Source: Citrobacter sp. (GTDB lineage: Bacteria; Pseudomonadota; Gammaproteobacteria; Enterobacterales; Enterobacteriaceae). From it: 64,000 nucleotides of DNA. Positions 31,020-40,115 of the stretch are shown piece after piece (within the stretch, counting starts at the first letter, position 1; each line of letters opens with the position of its first letter). The stretch covers positions 124,001 through 188,000 of the forward strand of contig DXKH01000015.1 in the NCBI GenBank assembly GCA_019415335.1, read 5' to 3'. The position numbers were made by a program, and so were the translations under genes. The notes under the pieces are model-generated. The model ran no database searches. It was not told the DNA's origin and saw nothing but the letters and a program-made list of their open reading frames with translations.

Positions 31020-31036
31020 AACTGGTACGCTGAGTT
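31020..31036 (+). promoter_or_regulatory. FadR operator of fadD
   Basis: AACTGGTACGCTGAGTT matches the FadR half-site CTGGT and the sequence/position of the E. coli fadD operator, and is followed by the same conserved TAATATTATGTTAACG promoter region. FadR, encoded at 55.9 kb, represses fadD until long-chain acyl-CoA is present. Confidence 0.75.
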
Positions 31037-31108
31037 AATATTATGTTAACGACTTGTTTATTATCTGGGGTTGAGATGACGACGAACACTCATTTTAGAG
31101 GTGATGCA

Positions 31109-32794
31109 GTGAAGAAGGTTTGGTTAAACCGTTATCCCGCAGATGTGCCTGCGGAGATCAATCCTGACCGTTATCAATCCCTGGTGGAACTGTTTGAACA
31201 TGCTGTCGTACGCTATGCCGATCAGCCCGCATTTGTGAACATGGGGGAGGTGATGACCTTCCGCAAGCTGGAGGAGCGTAGCCGCGCCTTCTCTGCTTAC
31301 CTGCAACAGGGGCTGGGACTGAAAAAGGGCGACCGCGTTGCGCTGATGATGCCAAACCTGCTGCAATATCCGGTGGCGCTGTTTGGCATTCTGCGTGCCG
31401 GGATGATCGCGGTGAACGTCAACCCGCTTTATACCCCGCGTGAACTGGAGCATCAGCTAAACGACAGCGGGGCGGCGGCGATCGTGATTGTTTCCAACTT
31501 CGCCCATACCCTGGAAAAAGTGGTTGATAAAACCAGCGTTAAGCATGTCATTCTGACCCGTATGGGCGACCAGCTTTCCACGGCTAAAGGTACGCTGGTG
31601 AACTTCGTCGTGAAGTACATCAAACGACTGGTGCCGAAATACCATCTGCCGGATGCGATCTCTTTTCGCAGTGCGCTGCACGCCGGTTACCGTATGCAGT
31701 ATGTTAAACCGGAAGTGGTTTCTGCGGATCTGGCGTTTTTACAGTACACCGGCGGAACGACCGGGGTGGCGAAAGGGGCGATGCTGACGCACCGCAACAT
31801 GCTGGCCAACCTGGAGCAGGTGAAGGCCACTTACGGACCGCTTTTGCATCCGGGTAAAGAACTGGTGGTGACCGCGCTGCCGCTGTACCACATTTTTGCT
31901 CTGACCATGAACTGCCTGCTGTTTATCGAACTGGGCGGGCAGAACCTGCTGATCACCAACCCGCGCGATATTCCGGGTCTGGTGAAAGAGCTGGCAAAGT
32001 ACCCGTTTACCGCCATGACCGGTGTGAACACCTTGTTTAACGCCTTGCTGAACAATAAAGAGTTCCAGCAGCTGGATTTCTCTTCTCTGCATCTTTCTGC
32101 GGGCGGCGGCATGCCGGTACAACAGGCGGTGGCAGAGCGGTGGGTGAAGCTGACCGGACAGTATCTGCTTGAAGGATACGGCCTGACCGAATGCGCGCCG
32201 CTGGTCAGCGTTAACCCGCACGATATTGATTATCACAGCGGCAGCATCGGCCTGCCAGTGCCGTCGACCGAAGCCAAACTGGTGGACGATGACGACAATG
32301 AAGTGCCGCCGGATCAGCCGGGTGAGCTGTGTGTGAAAGGACCGCAGGTGATGCTGGGCTACTGGCAGCGTCCTGATGCGACGGATGAGATCGTCAAAGA
32401 TGGCTGGCTGCACACGGGTGACATCGCGGTCATGGATGATGAAGGTTTCCTGCGCATTGTCGATCGCAAGAAAGATATGATTCTGGTCTCCGGCTTTAAC
32501 GTTTATCCGAATGAGATCGAAGATGTGGTGATGCAGCATCCGGGCGTGCTGGAAGTGGCTGCCGTCGGCGTTCCGTCCGGCAGCAGCGGCGAAGCGGTGA
32601 AGATTTTTGTGGTGAAAAAAGAGGCTTCGCTCACTGAGGAGGCGCTGGTCACTTTCTGCCGCCGCCAGCTCACAGGCTATAAAGTCCCGAAACTGGTTGA
32701 ATTCCGCGATGAACTGCCGAAATCAAACGTCGGCAAAATTTTACGTCGAGAATTACGTGACGAAGCCCGTGCCAAAGTGGACAATAAGGGCTGA
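31109..32794 (+). CDS. fadD: FadD, long-chain acyl-CoA synthetase
   Basis: 561 residues, adenylate-forming enzyme. The P-loop [12 protein letters not shown], the core YGLTECAPL and the C-terminal hinge [11 protein letters not shown] are intact. It converts exogenous fatty acids to acyl-CoA at the inner membrane, driving uptake (vectorial acylation). The GTG at 31109 with AGAGGTGAT upstream is preferred to an earlier in-frame ATG because it gives the E. coli length. Regulated by FadR. Confidence 0.97.
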   Translation: MKKVWLNRYPADVPAEINPDRYQSLVELFEHAVVRYADQPAFVNMGEVMTFRKLEERSRAFSAYLQQGLGLKKGDRVALMMPNLLQYPVALFGILRAGMIAVNVNPLYTPRELEHQLNDSGAAAIVIVSNFAHTLEKVVDKTSVKHVILTRMGDQLSTAKGTLVNFVVKYIKRLVPKYHLPDAISFRSALHAGYRMQYVKPEVVSADLAFLQYTGGTTGVAKGAMLTHRNMLANLEQVKATYGPLLHPGKELVVTALPLYHIFALTMNCLLFIELGGQNLLITNPRDIPGLVKELAKYPFTAMTGVNTLFNALLNNKEFQQLDFSSLHLSAGGGMPVQQAVAERWVKLTGQYLLEGYGLTECAPLVSVNPHDIDYHSGSIGLPVPSTEAKLVDDDDNEVPPDQPGELCVKGPQVMLGYWQRPDATDEIVKDGWLHTGDIAVMDDEGFLRIVDRKKDMILVSGFNVYPNEIEDVVMQHPGVLEVAAVGVPSGSSGEAVKIFVVKKEASLTEEALVTFCRRQLTGYKVPKLVEFRDELPKSNVGKILRRELRDEARAKVDNKG

Positions 32795-32813
32795 GCGTTA
32801 AGCAACACGTCAA

Positions 32814-32994
32814 ACGCCGGGTGAATCCGGCGTGAGGTGATCACAAACCTTATGCCGATGCCGGACAAGCAGAGATCACCTCATTAAAAACCAGGAAAAT
32901 CAATTTATTGATTTTCGGCTGATAACCACAAAGAAGGAAAAACCACGTTTTTTCCCCTCTTTGTCAGCAATCTGACGCCGGGTGAATCCGGCGT
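32814..32994. repeat. Copy B of the 141-bp intergenic element with 20-bp flanking direct repeats
   Basis: The 141-bp core (32834-32974) is flanked on both sides by ACGCCGGGTGAATCCGGCGT (32814-32833 and 32975-32994), itself the fadD terminator hairpin. The core is the same as copy A except for about 15 substitutions and two balancing single-base indels. Its outer arms form a perfect GAGGTGATC/GATCACCTC pair, the middle hairpin AAAATCAAT/ATTGATTTT is unchanged, and in the third stem T-A of copy A is replaced by A-T, a compensatory change. Only the distal terminator copy keeps the T-run. Confidence 0.82.
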
Positions 32995-33001
32995 TTTTTT
33001 T
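32975..33001 (+). terminator. fadD terminator (distal copy, with T-run)
   Basis: ACGCCGG GTGAAT CCGGCGT followed by eight T. The proximal copy at 32814-32833 has the same stem without the T-run. Confidence 0.88.
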
Positions 33002-33025
33002 GGCGTAAACCGAAGAGAATGCAAT

Positions 33026-34153
33026 TTGAATTACCAAATGATCACCACTGACGACGCGCTGGCGACCCTGTGCGAAGCGGTCCGTGCGTTTCCTGCGATA
33101 GCCCTGGATACCGAATTTGTTCGTACCCGTACCTATTATCCGCAACTGGGTCTGATTCAGCTGTTTGACGGCGAACATGTCGCACTGATCGATCCGCATG
33201 GCATTAGCGACTGGTCGCCGCTGAAAGCGATTCTGCGCGATACCGCCATCACCAAGTTTCTGCACGCAGGCAGTGAAGATCTGGAAGTCTTTCTGAATGC
33301 GTTTGGCGAACTGCCGCAGCCGCTGATTGACACACAAATCCTGGCCGCATTTTGCGGCCGCCCGCTGTCGTGGGGTTTTGCATCGATGGTGGAAGAGTAC
33401 ACTGGCGTGGCGCTGGATAAGAGCGAATCGCGTACCGACTGGCTGGCGCGACCGCTGACTGAGCGTCAGTGCGAATACGCGGCAGCAGACGTCTGGTATC
33501 TGTTACCGATTGCCGGGAAACTGATGGCGGAAACCGAGGCGGCAGGTTGGTTGCCAGCGGCGCTGGATGAGTGTCGCCTGATGCAAACCCGTCGTCAGGA
33601 GATCCTGGCGCCGGAAGATGCCTGGCGCGACATCACCAACGCCTGGCAGTTACGCACGCGTCAACTGGCCTGCCTGCAACTGCTTGCTGACTGGCGTCTG
33701 CGTAAAGCGCGTGAGCGCGATCTGGCCGTTAACTTCGTGGTTCGCGAAGAGCACCTGTGGTCCGTGGCGCGCTATATGCCCGGCAGCATGGGCGAACTCG
33801 ATAGCCTGGGGCTTTCTGGCAGTGAAATTCGCTTCCACGGCAAGACGCTGCTCTCGCTGGTTGCCAAAGCGCAGGCGCTACCGGAAGAAGCACTGCCGGA
33901 ACCGCTGCAGAATTTGATGGATATGCCGGGCTATCGCAAAGCGTTTAAGGCGATTAAGGCGCTGGTAACGGAAGTGAGTACGGAACATAACGTCAGCGCA
34001 GAGCTGCTGGCGTCACGTCGTCAGATTAATCAGTTGCTCAACTGGCACTGGAAGTTAAAGCCGCAGACAACGGAACCCGAATTGATTTCTGGCTGGCGGG
34101 CGGCGTTGATGGCGACGAAGCTCAACGCGCTACTGCAGGAATACCCGCAATAA
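33026..34153 (+). CDS. rnd: Ribonuclease D
   Basis: 375 residues, TTG start (LNYQMITTDDAL), as in E. coli where the UUG start limits expression. The DEDDy exonuclease motifs are visible: ALDTEFV (Exo I), HAGSEDLEVF (Exo II) and the CEYAAADVWYL tyrosine motif (Exo III); an HRDC domain follows (~210-290). It trims tRNA 3' ends and other stable RNAs. I recall it as next to minE in Salmonella; here the accessory block begins directly after it. Confidence 0.96.
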   Translation: MNYQMITTDDALATLCEAVRAFPAIALDTEFVRTRTYYPQLGLIQLFDGEHVALIDPHGISDWSPLKAILRDTAITKFLHAGSEDLEVFLNAFGELPQPLIDTQILAAFCGRPLSWGFASMVEEYTGVALDKSESRTDWLARPLTERQCEYAAADVWYLLPIAGKLMAETEAAGWLPAALDECRLMQTRRQEILAPEDAWRDITNAWQLRTRQLACLQLLADWRLRKARERDLAVNFVVREEHLWSVARYMPGSMGELDSLGLSGSEIRFHGKTLLSLVAKAQALPEEALPEPLQNLMDMPGYRKAFKAIKALVTEVSTEHNVSAELLASRRQINQLLNWHWKLKPQTTEPELISGWRAALMATKLNALLQEYPQ

Positions 34154-34161
34154 ACCGCTGT

Positions 34162-34189
34162 TGCCGGATGTCATCAGCGACATCCGGCA
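34162..34189. repeat. Palindrome after rnd, REP-like and probably a terminator
   Basis: TGCCGGATGTC-6 nt-GACATCCGGCA, a near-perfect hairpin 8 bp past the rnd stop. The GCCGGATG core is the REP motif. Confidence 0.65.
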
Positions 34190-34197
34190 CGATCGCC

Positions 34198-35283
34198 TTA
34201 CGAATCTAACGTTTCACAAATGGCCTCACCGACCTGCTGAGTCGATGCGCTGCCTTTCAGATCCGGCGTTTTAGGGCCAGTGGCAATCACCTGCTCAATC
34301 GCGGCCAGAATTCCGTCATGCGCAGCGGTGTACCTCTCATCTCCCGCACCGAGGAAATCGAGCATCATTGCCCCTGCCCAGATGGTCGCAATCGGATTGG
34401 CGAGGTTTTTGCCATAAATATCCGGTGCAGAACCGTGTACCGGTTCGAACAACGACGGGAAGGTGCGTTCAGGGTTGAGGTTAGCCGAGGGGGCAATGCC
34501 GATAGTACCGGTACATGCCGGGCCGAGATCGGAAAGAATGTCGCCGAACAGGTTCGAGGCGACTACCACATCGAAGCGCTCCGGTTGCATCACAAAACGG
34601 GCGCAAAGAATATCAATGTGCTGCTTGTCCCAGCGGATATTGGGATAGTGCTGCGCCATGGCCTCTACGCGTGTATCCCAGAATGGCATGCTGATCGCCA
34701 GACCGTTGGATTTGGTCGCCGACGTCAGCGTCTTACGCGGGCGGCTTTGGGCTAATTCAAACGCATAGCGCAGAATTCGATCCACGCCCCGGCGGGTGAA
34801 CACCGACTCCTGGATGACCACCTCGTGCTCGGTGCCCGGGTTAATATGTCCGCCCAGCGAAGAGTATTCCCCTTCGGTGTTTTCACGTACGACGTAGAAA
34901 TCAATGTCGCCCGGCTTCTTGCCGGCCAGCGGGCAGGGCACGCCGGGGAAGAGGCGGACCGGGCGCAGGTTCACATACTGATCGAATTCCCGACGAAATT
35001 TCAGCAGCGACCCCCACAGGGAAATATGGTCCGGAACCGTCTCCGGCCAGCCGACGGCACCAAAGTAAATGGCGTCAAAGGAGGATAACTGTTCGCGCCA
35101 GTCATCCGGCATCATCTTCCCGTGTTCAAGGTAATAATCGCAACTGGCCCATTCGAACGTCTCAACGCTGAGCGACAGGTCCCAACGTCTGGCGGCGGCC
35201 TGCAACACGCGAATGCCTTCTGGCAGCACTTCCTTACCGATGCCATCACCGGGAATGGCGGCTATACGACAGGTTTTCTTCAT
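34198..35283 (-). CDS. dmlA: DmlA-type D-malate dehydrogenase (decarboxylating)
   Basis: 361 residues of the isocitrate/isopropylmalate dehydrogenase family (AAIPGDGIGKEVLPEG start; the metal-binding GDILSDLGPAC and NAD-type C-terminal GSAPDIYGKNLANPIA segments). In E. coli DmlA oxidises D-malate to pyruvate and CO2 for growth on D-malate, and acts more slowly on tartrate and isopropylmalate. The ATG matching the E. coli N-terminus is used; a GTG 12 bases upstream is possible. Divergent from its LysR activator. Confidence 0.9.
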   Translation of the reverse strand: MKKTCRIAAIPGDGIGKEVLPEGIRVLQAAARRWDLSLSVETFEWASCDYYLEHGKMMPDDWREQLSSFDAIYFGAVGWPETVPDHISLWGSLLKFRREFDQYVNLRPVRLFPGVPCPLAGKKPGDIDFYVVRENTEGEYSSLGGHINPGTEHEVVIQESVFTRRGVDRILRYAFELAQSRPRKTLTSATKSNGLAISMPFWDTRVEAMAQHYPNIRWDKQHIDILCARFVMQPERFDVVVASNLFGDILSDLGPACTGTIGIAPSANLNPERTFPSLFEPVHGSAPDIYGKNLANPIATIWAGAMMLDFLGAGDERYTAAHDGILAAIEQVIATGPKTPDLKGSASTQQVGEAICETLDS

Positions 35284-35386
35284 ACCAGTTCTCACTTGTA
35301 GGGTAGCGAAATTGACTTCCTCCTTATCCTATAATTGACTGATCGACAGTTAATCCTCTCAACTGGTGAAACATAAAACACAGATC

Positions 35387-36304
35387 ATGAATAATCCTCC
35401 TCTGCTGACTGATTTACGCGTCTTTATTCTGGTCGCCCGTCGGGCGGGATTCGCTGCCGTCGCCCAGGAACTGGGGGTTTCTCCGGCGTATGTCAGTAAA
35501 CGCATTGCGCTGCTTGAACAGAACCTGAATGTGGTTTTGCTGCACCGTACTACGCGTCGCGTCACCATTACCGAAGAGGGGGAGCGCATCTATGAATGGG
35601 CACAGCGTATTCTGCACGATGTCGATCAGATGATGGATGAACTCTCTGATGTCCGGCAGGTTCCGCAAGGGATGCTGCGAATCATCAGTAGCTTTGGTTT
35701 TGGCCGACAGGTGGTGGCCCCTGCGTTGTCCGCACTGGCAAGGCAGTATCCGCAACTGGAGTTGCGCTTTGATGTGGAAGACCGGCTGGTGGATTTGGCC
35801 AATGAAGGTGTCGATCTCGATATCCGCATTGGCGATGACATTGCGCCAAATTTGATCGCCCGCAAGCTGGGAACGAATTACCGAATTCTCTGTGCCTCTC
35901 CCTCGTTCCTGGCACAGCACGGTACGCCAAAGCAACTTGCCGATCTTGCCACCTGCTCCTGCTTAGTGATCAAAGAGCGTGACCACCCCTTTGGGATCTG
36001 GCAATTGCAAAATAAAGAAGGAGAGCACGTCATTAAGGTGACCGGGCCACTGTCATCGAATCATGGCGAGATCGTGCATCAATGGTGCCTTGATGGGCAG
36101 GGGATTGCGCTGCGCTCCTGGTGGGATGTCTGCGATAACATCGCCAGCGGTCATCTGGTGCATGTCCTGCCGGAGTATTACCAGCCAGCCAATATCTGGG
36201 CGGTGTATGTTTCACGGCTGGCGACGTCGGCCAAAGTGCGTATCACGGTGGAATTCTTACGCCACTATTTTGCCGAGCGCTATCCGACATTCTCACTGAA
36301 ATAA
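35387..36304 (+). CDS. dmlR: DmlR-like LysR activator of dmlA
   Basis: 305 residues: N-terminal winged helix (FILVARRAGFAAVAQELGVSPAYVSKRIALLE) and LysR effector domain. Divergent from dmlA across 103 bp, the arrangement of E. coli dmlR/dmlA, where DmlR activates dmlA in response to D- or L-malate. The ATG MNNPPLLTDL fits the family start; an upstream frame adds seven residues. No recognised operator was found by eye. Confidence 0.88.
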   Translation: MNNPPLLTDLRVFILVARRAGFAAVAQELGVSPAYVSKRIALLEQNLNVVLLHRTTRRVTITEEGERIYEWAQRILHDVDQMMDELSDVRQVPQGMLRIISSFGFGRQVVAPALSALARQYPQLELRFDVEDRLVDLANEGVDLDIRIGDDIAPNLIARKLGTNYRILCASPSFLAQHGTPKQLADLATCSCLVIKERDHPFGIWQLQNKEGEHVIKVTGPLSSNHGEIVHQWCLDGQGIALRSWWDVCDNIASGHLVHVLPEYYQPANIWAVYVSRLATSAKVRITVEFLRHYFAERYPTFSLK

Positions 36305-36400
36305 CGGTACCGGTATAAGCGCTTCCCTTGGGCAGGTGCATCCGTTAGCATATTGTTTCGCAGTTAAGCGCAAAAGTGGGTTAAGGAAGAAGAGGTTAAC

Positions 36401-37039
36401 GTGTTTGCAGAGTATGGCGTACTGAATTATTGGACTTATCTGGTCGGGGCTATTTTTATTGTCCTGGTTCCGGGGCCGAACACGATATTTGTGCTGAAAA
36501 ATAGCGTCGGACGTGGAATGAAGGGCGGTTACCTTGCAGCAAGCGGCGTATTTATTGGCGATGCAGTGCTCATGTTTCTGGCATATGCCGGGGTGGCAAC
36601 GCTGATTAAAACGACGCCAGTGCTGTTTAATATTGTCCGCTATCTCGGTGCCTTTTACCTGCTGTATCTGGGCGCAAAAATTCTCTATGCCACGCTTAAA
36701 GCAAAAAGCGGTGAGACGGCTGAAGACGCGGTCCCCTTTGGCGCTATTTTTAAACGTGCGATAGTGCTGAGCCTGACGAACCCAAAAGCCATCCTGTTTT
36801 ATGTCTCCTTCTTTGTGCAGTTCATTGATGTGAATGCGCCGCATGCGGGACTGTCATTCTTCATTTTAGCGATCACGCTTGAAGTGGTGAGCTTCTGCTA
36901 CCTGAGTTTCCTGATTATCTCAGGGGCTTTTGTCACCCAGTACATTCGTACCAAAAAGAAACTGGCGAAGGTCGGAAACTCGCTGATCGGCCTGATTTTT
37001 GTTGGTTTCGCCGCACGACTGGCGACATTGCAATCGTAA
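36401..37039 (+). CDS. leuE: LeuE, leucine/amino-acid exporter (RhtB/LysE family)
   Basis: 212 residues, GTG start ([19 protein letters not shown]). About six hydrophobic segments; the RhtB signature [13 protein letters not shown] is near residue 24. In E. coli LeuE exports leucine and some other hydrophobic amino acids. In E. coli it also neighbours dmlR and yeaR-yoaG, so this set is an inherited cluster. A terminator follows. Confidence 0.93.
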   Translation: MFAEYGVLNYWTYLVGAIFIVLVPGPNTIFVLKNSVGRGMKGGYLAASGVFIGDAVLMFLAYAGVATLIKTTPVLFNIVRYLGAFYLLYLGAKILYATLKAKSGETAEDAVPFGAIFKRAIVLSLTNPKAILFYVSFFVQFIDVNAPHAGLSFFILAITLEVVSFCYLSFLIISGAFVTQYIRTKKKLAKVGNSLIGLIFVGFAARLATLQS

Positions 37040-37047
37040 GCCAGGGA

Positions 37048-37070
37048 GCCCGCCCATCGGCGGGCTTTTT
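37048..37070 (+). terminator. Terminator of leuE
   Basis: GCCCGCC CATC GGCGGGC followed by TTTTTGTT. Confidence 0.9.
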
Positions 37071-37169
37071 GTTGGGGAAAACGACCACAAAACAGCGTGT
37101 CACTGACGGTTCACTTTTGAATAATCTCGTGTAAGATCCGCACTTTACATTTTGTTCGCAGGATAATCG

Positions 37170-39146
37170 ATGAAGTATCGTTCTGATATTGACGGCATAA
37201 GGGCGATTGCCGTATTGCTGGTGGTGCTATTTCACGCCGGGTTTTCGCTATTTTCATCCGGTTTTATCGGGGTCGATATTTTCTTCGTCATTTCAGGCTT
37301 TCTCATCGCATCGATAATTAAAGATAGAATGGATGCGGGGAATTTCAGTTTTAGCGATTTTTATTTGCGCAGAATATGGCGATTGCAGCCCGCCATGCTG
37401 ACCATGATGCTGCTGTGTGTTGTCATTGCGTCGGTATTCTGGCTGCCTGAAGATTACGCACCTTTTCTCAAAAGCATAAAGCAGACGCTGCTGATCGTCT
37501 CAAATCGCTACTTTGGCGATGAAACCACCGCCTATGCCGCGCCTGATTCAAACGCCATGTTGTTGCTGCACACCTGGTCTTTATCCATCGAGTGGCAGTG
37601 GTATGTCTTTTTCCCGGTCATCTATTACGTCATTCGTAAGAGAACGCATGAGCGGGTGCTTCATTATCTGGCACCGCTACTGACGGTAGCCGGCATTTAT
37701 ATCGCCTGGCACTATTCAGTGGCGCATCCGACGAAAACGTACTATTTCTTCGCCTCCCGACTCTTTGAATTTATGCTTGGCGTTTGTGCCTGTGTTTATC
37801 TCCCGATGGCGCAGAAAATAAACCGGGTTGTGCTTAATGGCCTTTCACTCGTTGCGGTGGTGGCAATATTTTTTATTAGCGTCAGAAGTGATGTCATTCT
37901 GGGTTATCCCAATATTTACACCCTGATTGTTTGTGTCAGTACCGCCGTGTTGATTTTCACCGGTAGCCAGCAAAATATTCTGATCAATAAACTGCTGTCA
38001 TTCCCGCCGCTGGTCTGGCTCGGCACGATTTCTTATTCGCTTTATCTCTTCCATTGGCCGATTTTTGCGACACTGCACTACATCGGCATCACCAGCATCT
38101 ATGCCAGAGTTGCCGGTCTGGGTCTGGCCGTGCTACTGGCGATGGGATCATATTATTTCATCGAGAAACCCTACCGAAAACCCCGCCAGTCGTTGAAAAA
38201 AACGTTGGCTCTGCTGGTGGTCATACCGCTTGTCGTCATTATTGCCCTGATGTCGGTCAGCAAGCGTTTTGACGGATTTAGCTATCTACGATTCGGTGAA
38301 TCGTTAAGTCATATCAACAATGTGCTCAAAGAGACGAAGATAAAACAGCGTCAGGATTGCATGAACGAAAACGTTACAGGAACCGATATGGCCTGTGTCG
38401 TGGGGGATAAAACCGCTTCGGAAAAAGCGCTTCTGATGGGGGATTCGCATGCTAACCAGTACTGGAATTTCTTCGACGTGATGGGGAAAAATGCGCATGT
38501 CGCTGTTGATATGAAAGCGACTTCACTGTGTCTGGCTATCCCCCGTGTGTATCACGCCGATCTCTATACCTATAAAGGGGATTATTACCAGGCCTGTCAC
38601 GAGAACGTCAAAAAATACTATGAGGCAATCCGAAGCCATAAGTATAAATATGTGATTATTTCCCAGGTCTGGGAAAACTATGCGGTATTCAATGTCAGAT
38701 CGCAGATTAAGGATTCCCCGTCGCCTGCGGAATCTATCAATATCCTCACCCGTGCCACTGAACAGGCAATTCAGGATATTATTGATGCCGGGGCGCAACC
38801 TGTGCTGGTGAAAACGATGTTCCCGATGCCAAAGGATTTCCTGACCTGTTTTTATGAACATTTTAAAACGCGGGGAGAGTATGAGTATCAGACATGTAAT
38901 CCGAATCCGCAGATTAATAAAGAGATCTGGACGGAACCGTTTTTTGCCACATTACAGGCCCGATTCCCGTCGCTGATCATCGTCGATCCTAAAAGTGTGC
39001 AATGTCCTGACGGCCTGTGCAGGACAGAAATTGAGGGTATTCCGCTGTATCGTGACGTCGGCCATTTAAATGACTACGCCACGAAAACGTTGGGGGAGGC
39101 GTATCTGCAGCAATTTGGCAATCCATTCAAAACACCAGGCCGGTAA
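37170..39146 (+). CDS. Membrane O-acyltransferase with C-terminal SGNH domain (OafB/OatA-like)
   Basis: 658 residues: an acyltransferase-3 membrane domain (~1-350, ten or so helices) joined to an extracytoplasmic SGNH-hydrolase-like domain (~380-658). The family motif is present at the start (DGIRAIAVLLVVLFHAGF, GVDIFFVISGFLI; proposed catalytic His in LFHAGF), and the SGNH blocks GDSHANQY (~residue 423) and DVGHLND (~629) give the Ser-Asp-His triad. Such enzymes acetylate sugars on O-antigen or peptidoglycan; the exact acceptor cannot be read from sequence. It is not in E. coli K-12 at this position and sits between leuE and yeaR. AT-richer than its neighbours by eye. Confidence 0.85.
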   Translation: MKYRSDIDGIRAIAVLLVVLFHAGFSLFSSGFIGVDIFFVISGFLIASIIKDRMDAGNFSFSDFYLRRIWRLQPAMLTMMLLCVVIASVFWLPEDYAPFLKSIKQTLLIVSNRYFGDETTAYAAPDSNAMLLLHTWSLSIEWQWYVFFPVIYYVIRKRTHERVLHYLAPLLTVAGIYIAWHYSVAHPTKTYYFFASRLFEFMLGVCACVYLPMAQKINRVVLNGLSLVAVVAIFFISVRSDVILGYPNIYTLIVCVSTAVLIFTGSQQNILINKLLSFPPLVWLGTISYSLYLFHWPIFATLHYIGITSIYARVAGLGLAVLLAMGSYYFIEKPYRKPRQSLKKTLALLVVIPLVVIIALMSVSKRFDGFSYLRFGESLSHINNVLKETKIKQRQDCMNENVTGTDMACVVGDKTASEKALLMGDSHANQYWNFFDVMGKNAHVAVDMKATSLCLAIPRVYHADLYTYKGDYYQACHENVKKYYEAIRSHKYKYVIISQVWENYAVFNVRSQIKDSPSPAESINILTRATEQAIQDIIDAGAQPVLVKTMFPMPKDFLTCFYEHFKTRGEYEYQTCNPNPQINKEIWTEPFFATLQARFPSLIIVDPKSVQCPDGLCRTEIEGIPLYRDVGHLNDYATKTLGEAYLQQFGNPFKTPGR

Positions 39147-39220
39147 AATAGCAGGAGGAGAGTCTGGAGACAGGCTTTCCTCTGTCAGACAAAACCGGTA
39201 ATGAATGTCACTTGCCCCTT

Positions 39221-39243
39221 TTGGTGTATTTTAAATGCCAGTT
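39221..39243 (+). promoter_or_regulatory. NsrR-type operator upstream of yeaR-yoaG
   Basis: GGTGTATTT-T-AAATGCC, an imperfect 11-1-11 repeat fitting the NsrR consensus AAGATGTATTT-N-AAATACATCTT. In E. coli and Salmonella yeaR-yoaG is repressed by NsrR and induced by nitrate/nitric oxide. Confidence 0.65.
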
Positions 39244-39312
39244 ATGAAGCGTAACCTTTCTGGAACAGCGGTTTTTGACAATCGCATCATACCGACTGGA
39301 AGAGGGAAGGAC

Positions 39313-39675
39313 ATGCTTCAGATTCCACAAAATCATATCCACACACGTGCCACACCGTTCTGGAACAAAGAAACTGCACCCGCCGGAATTTTCGAACGCC
39401 ACCTTGATAAAGGAACCCGACCGGGAGTTTATCCCCGTCTGTCGGTGATGCAGGGGGCGGTCAAATATCTCGGATATGCAGATGAACACAGTCCAGAAGC
39501 CGAAACCGTGATGATCATCGAAGCGGGTCAGTTTGGTGTGTTTCCACCGGAAAAGTGGCACAACATCGAAGTGATGAGCGATGACACCTATTTCAATATC
39601 GACTTTTTCGTCGCGCCAGAGGTACTGATGGAAAGCGCGAATCAACGAAAAGTCATTCATACCGGGAAGAAATAA
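39313..39675 (+). CDS. yeaR: YeaR, DUF1971 nitrate/nitric-oxide-induced protein
   Basis: 120 residues, start MLQIPQNHIHTR with AAGG before it; an upstream in-frame ATG would overlap the operator and is not conserved. A single cupin-like DUF1971 domain (also called TehB-associated), motif FPPEKWHNIEVMS. Induced by nitrate and nitric oxide in E. coli; in Salmonella it is part of the NsrR regulon linked to nitric-oxide resistance. yoaG starts 2 bp after its stop, so the two are coupled. A paralogue lies at 53.1 kb. Confidence 0.92.
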   Translation: MLQIPQNHIHTRATPFWNKETAPAGIFERHLDKGTRPGVYPRLSVMQGAVKYLGYADEHSPEAETVMIIEAGQFGVFPPEKWHNIEVMSDDTYFNIDFFVAPEVLMESANQRKVIHTGKK

Positions 39676-39677
39676 TC

Positions 39678-39860
39678 ATGGGCAAAGCAACCTATACCGT
39701 CACCGTGACGAATAACAGCAATGGTGTTTCTGTCGATTACGAAACGGAAGCGCCAATGACCTTACTGGTGCCAGACGTCGCCGCCGAAGTGGTGAAAGAT
39801 CTCGTCAATACCGTGCGTTCCTACGATACGGAAAATGAGCACGACGTCTGCGGCTGGTAA
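39678..39860 (+). CDS. yoaG: YoaG, small homodimeric protein
   Basis: 60 residues, MGKATYTVTV to DVCGW, the E. coli length. Small alpha/beta protein known as a dimer by structure; function unknown. Second gene of the yeaR-yoaG operon, followed by a terminator. Confidence 0.93.
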   Translation: MGKATYTVTVTNNSNGVSVDYETEAPMTLLVPDVAAEVVKDLVNTVRSYDTENEHDVCGW

Positions 39861-39880
39861 GTGACACCACGCAGAAAGGA

Positions 39881-39908
39881 AGCCGGCTGCTAGCAGCCGG
39901 TTTTTTTG
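39881..39908 (+). terminator. Terminator of yeaR-yoaG
   Basis: CCGGCTGCTAGCAGCCGG followed by seven T. Confidence 0.92.
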
Positions 39909-40080
39909 CTTTCTGGTAACGCCCTCCCCAATACCAGCCCTGAAACGGACGGACATCGTCATCCTGCGCAAAAATTTACAAACCGCATATTTGCAGGATC
40001 AATAAATGCTTACGCGCAATATGGTGAAGCTTTGCACAGCGACGTTTTGCCAATGACTTGATCCCTGCCTGAGTTGAAAT

Positions 40081-40100
40081 TACTGTATATAAAAACAGTA
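40081..40100 (+). promoter_or_regulatory. LexA box of umuDC
   Basis: TACTGTATATAAAAACAGTA is a near-perfect SOS box, 16 bp upstream of the umuD ATG. Confidence 0.95.
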
Positions 40101-40115
40101 TTTGAGGTGTGCATT

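Noticed and set aside
31739..32539. A 266-codon open frame on the minus strand
   Set aside because: Antisense to fadD; the His/Gln-rich composition comes from the reverse of fadD codons.
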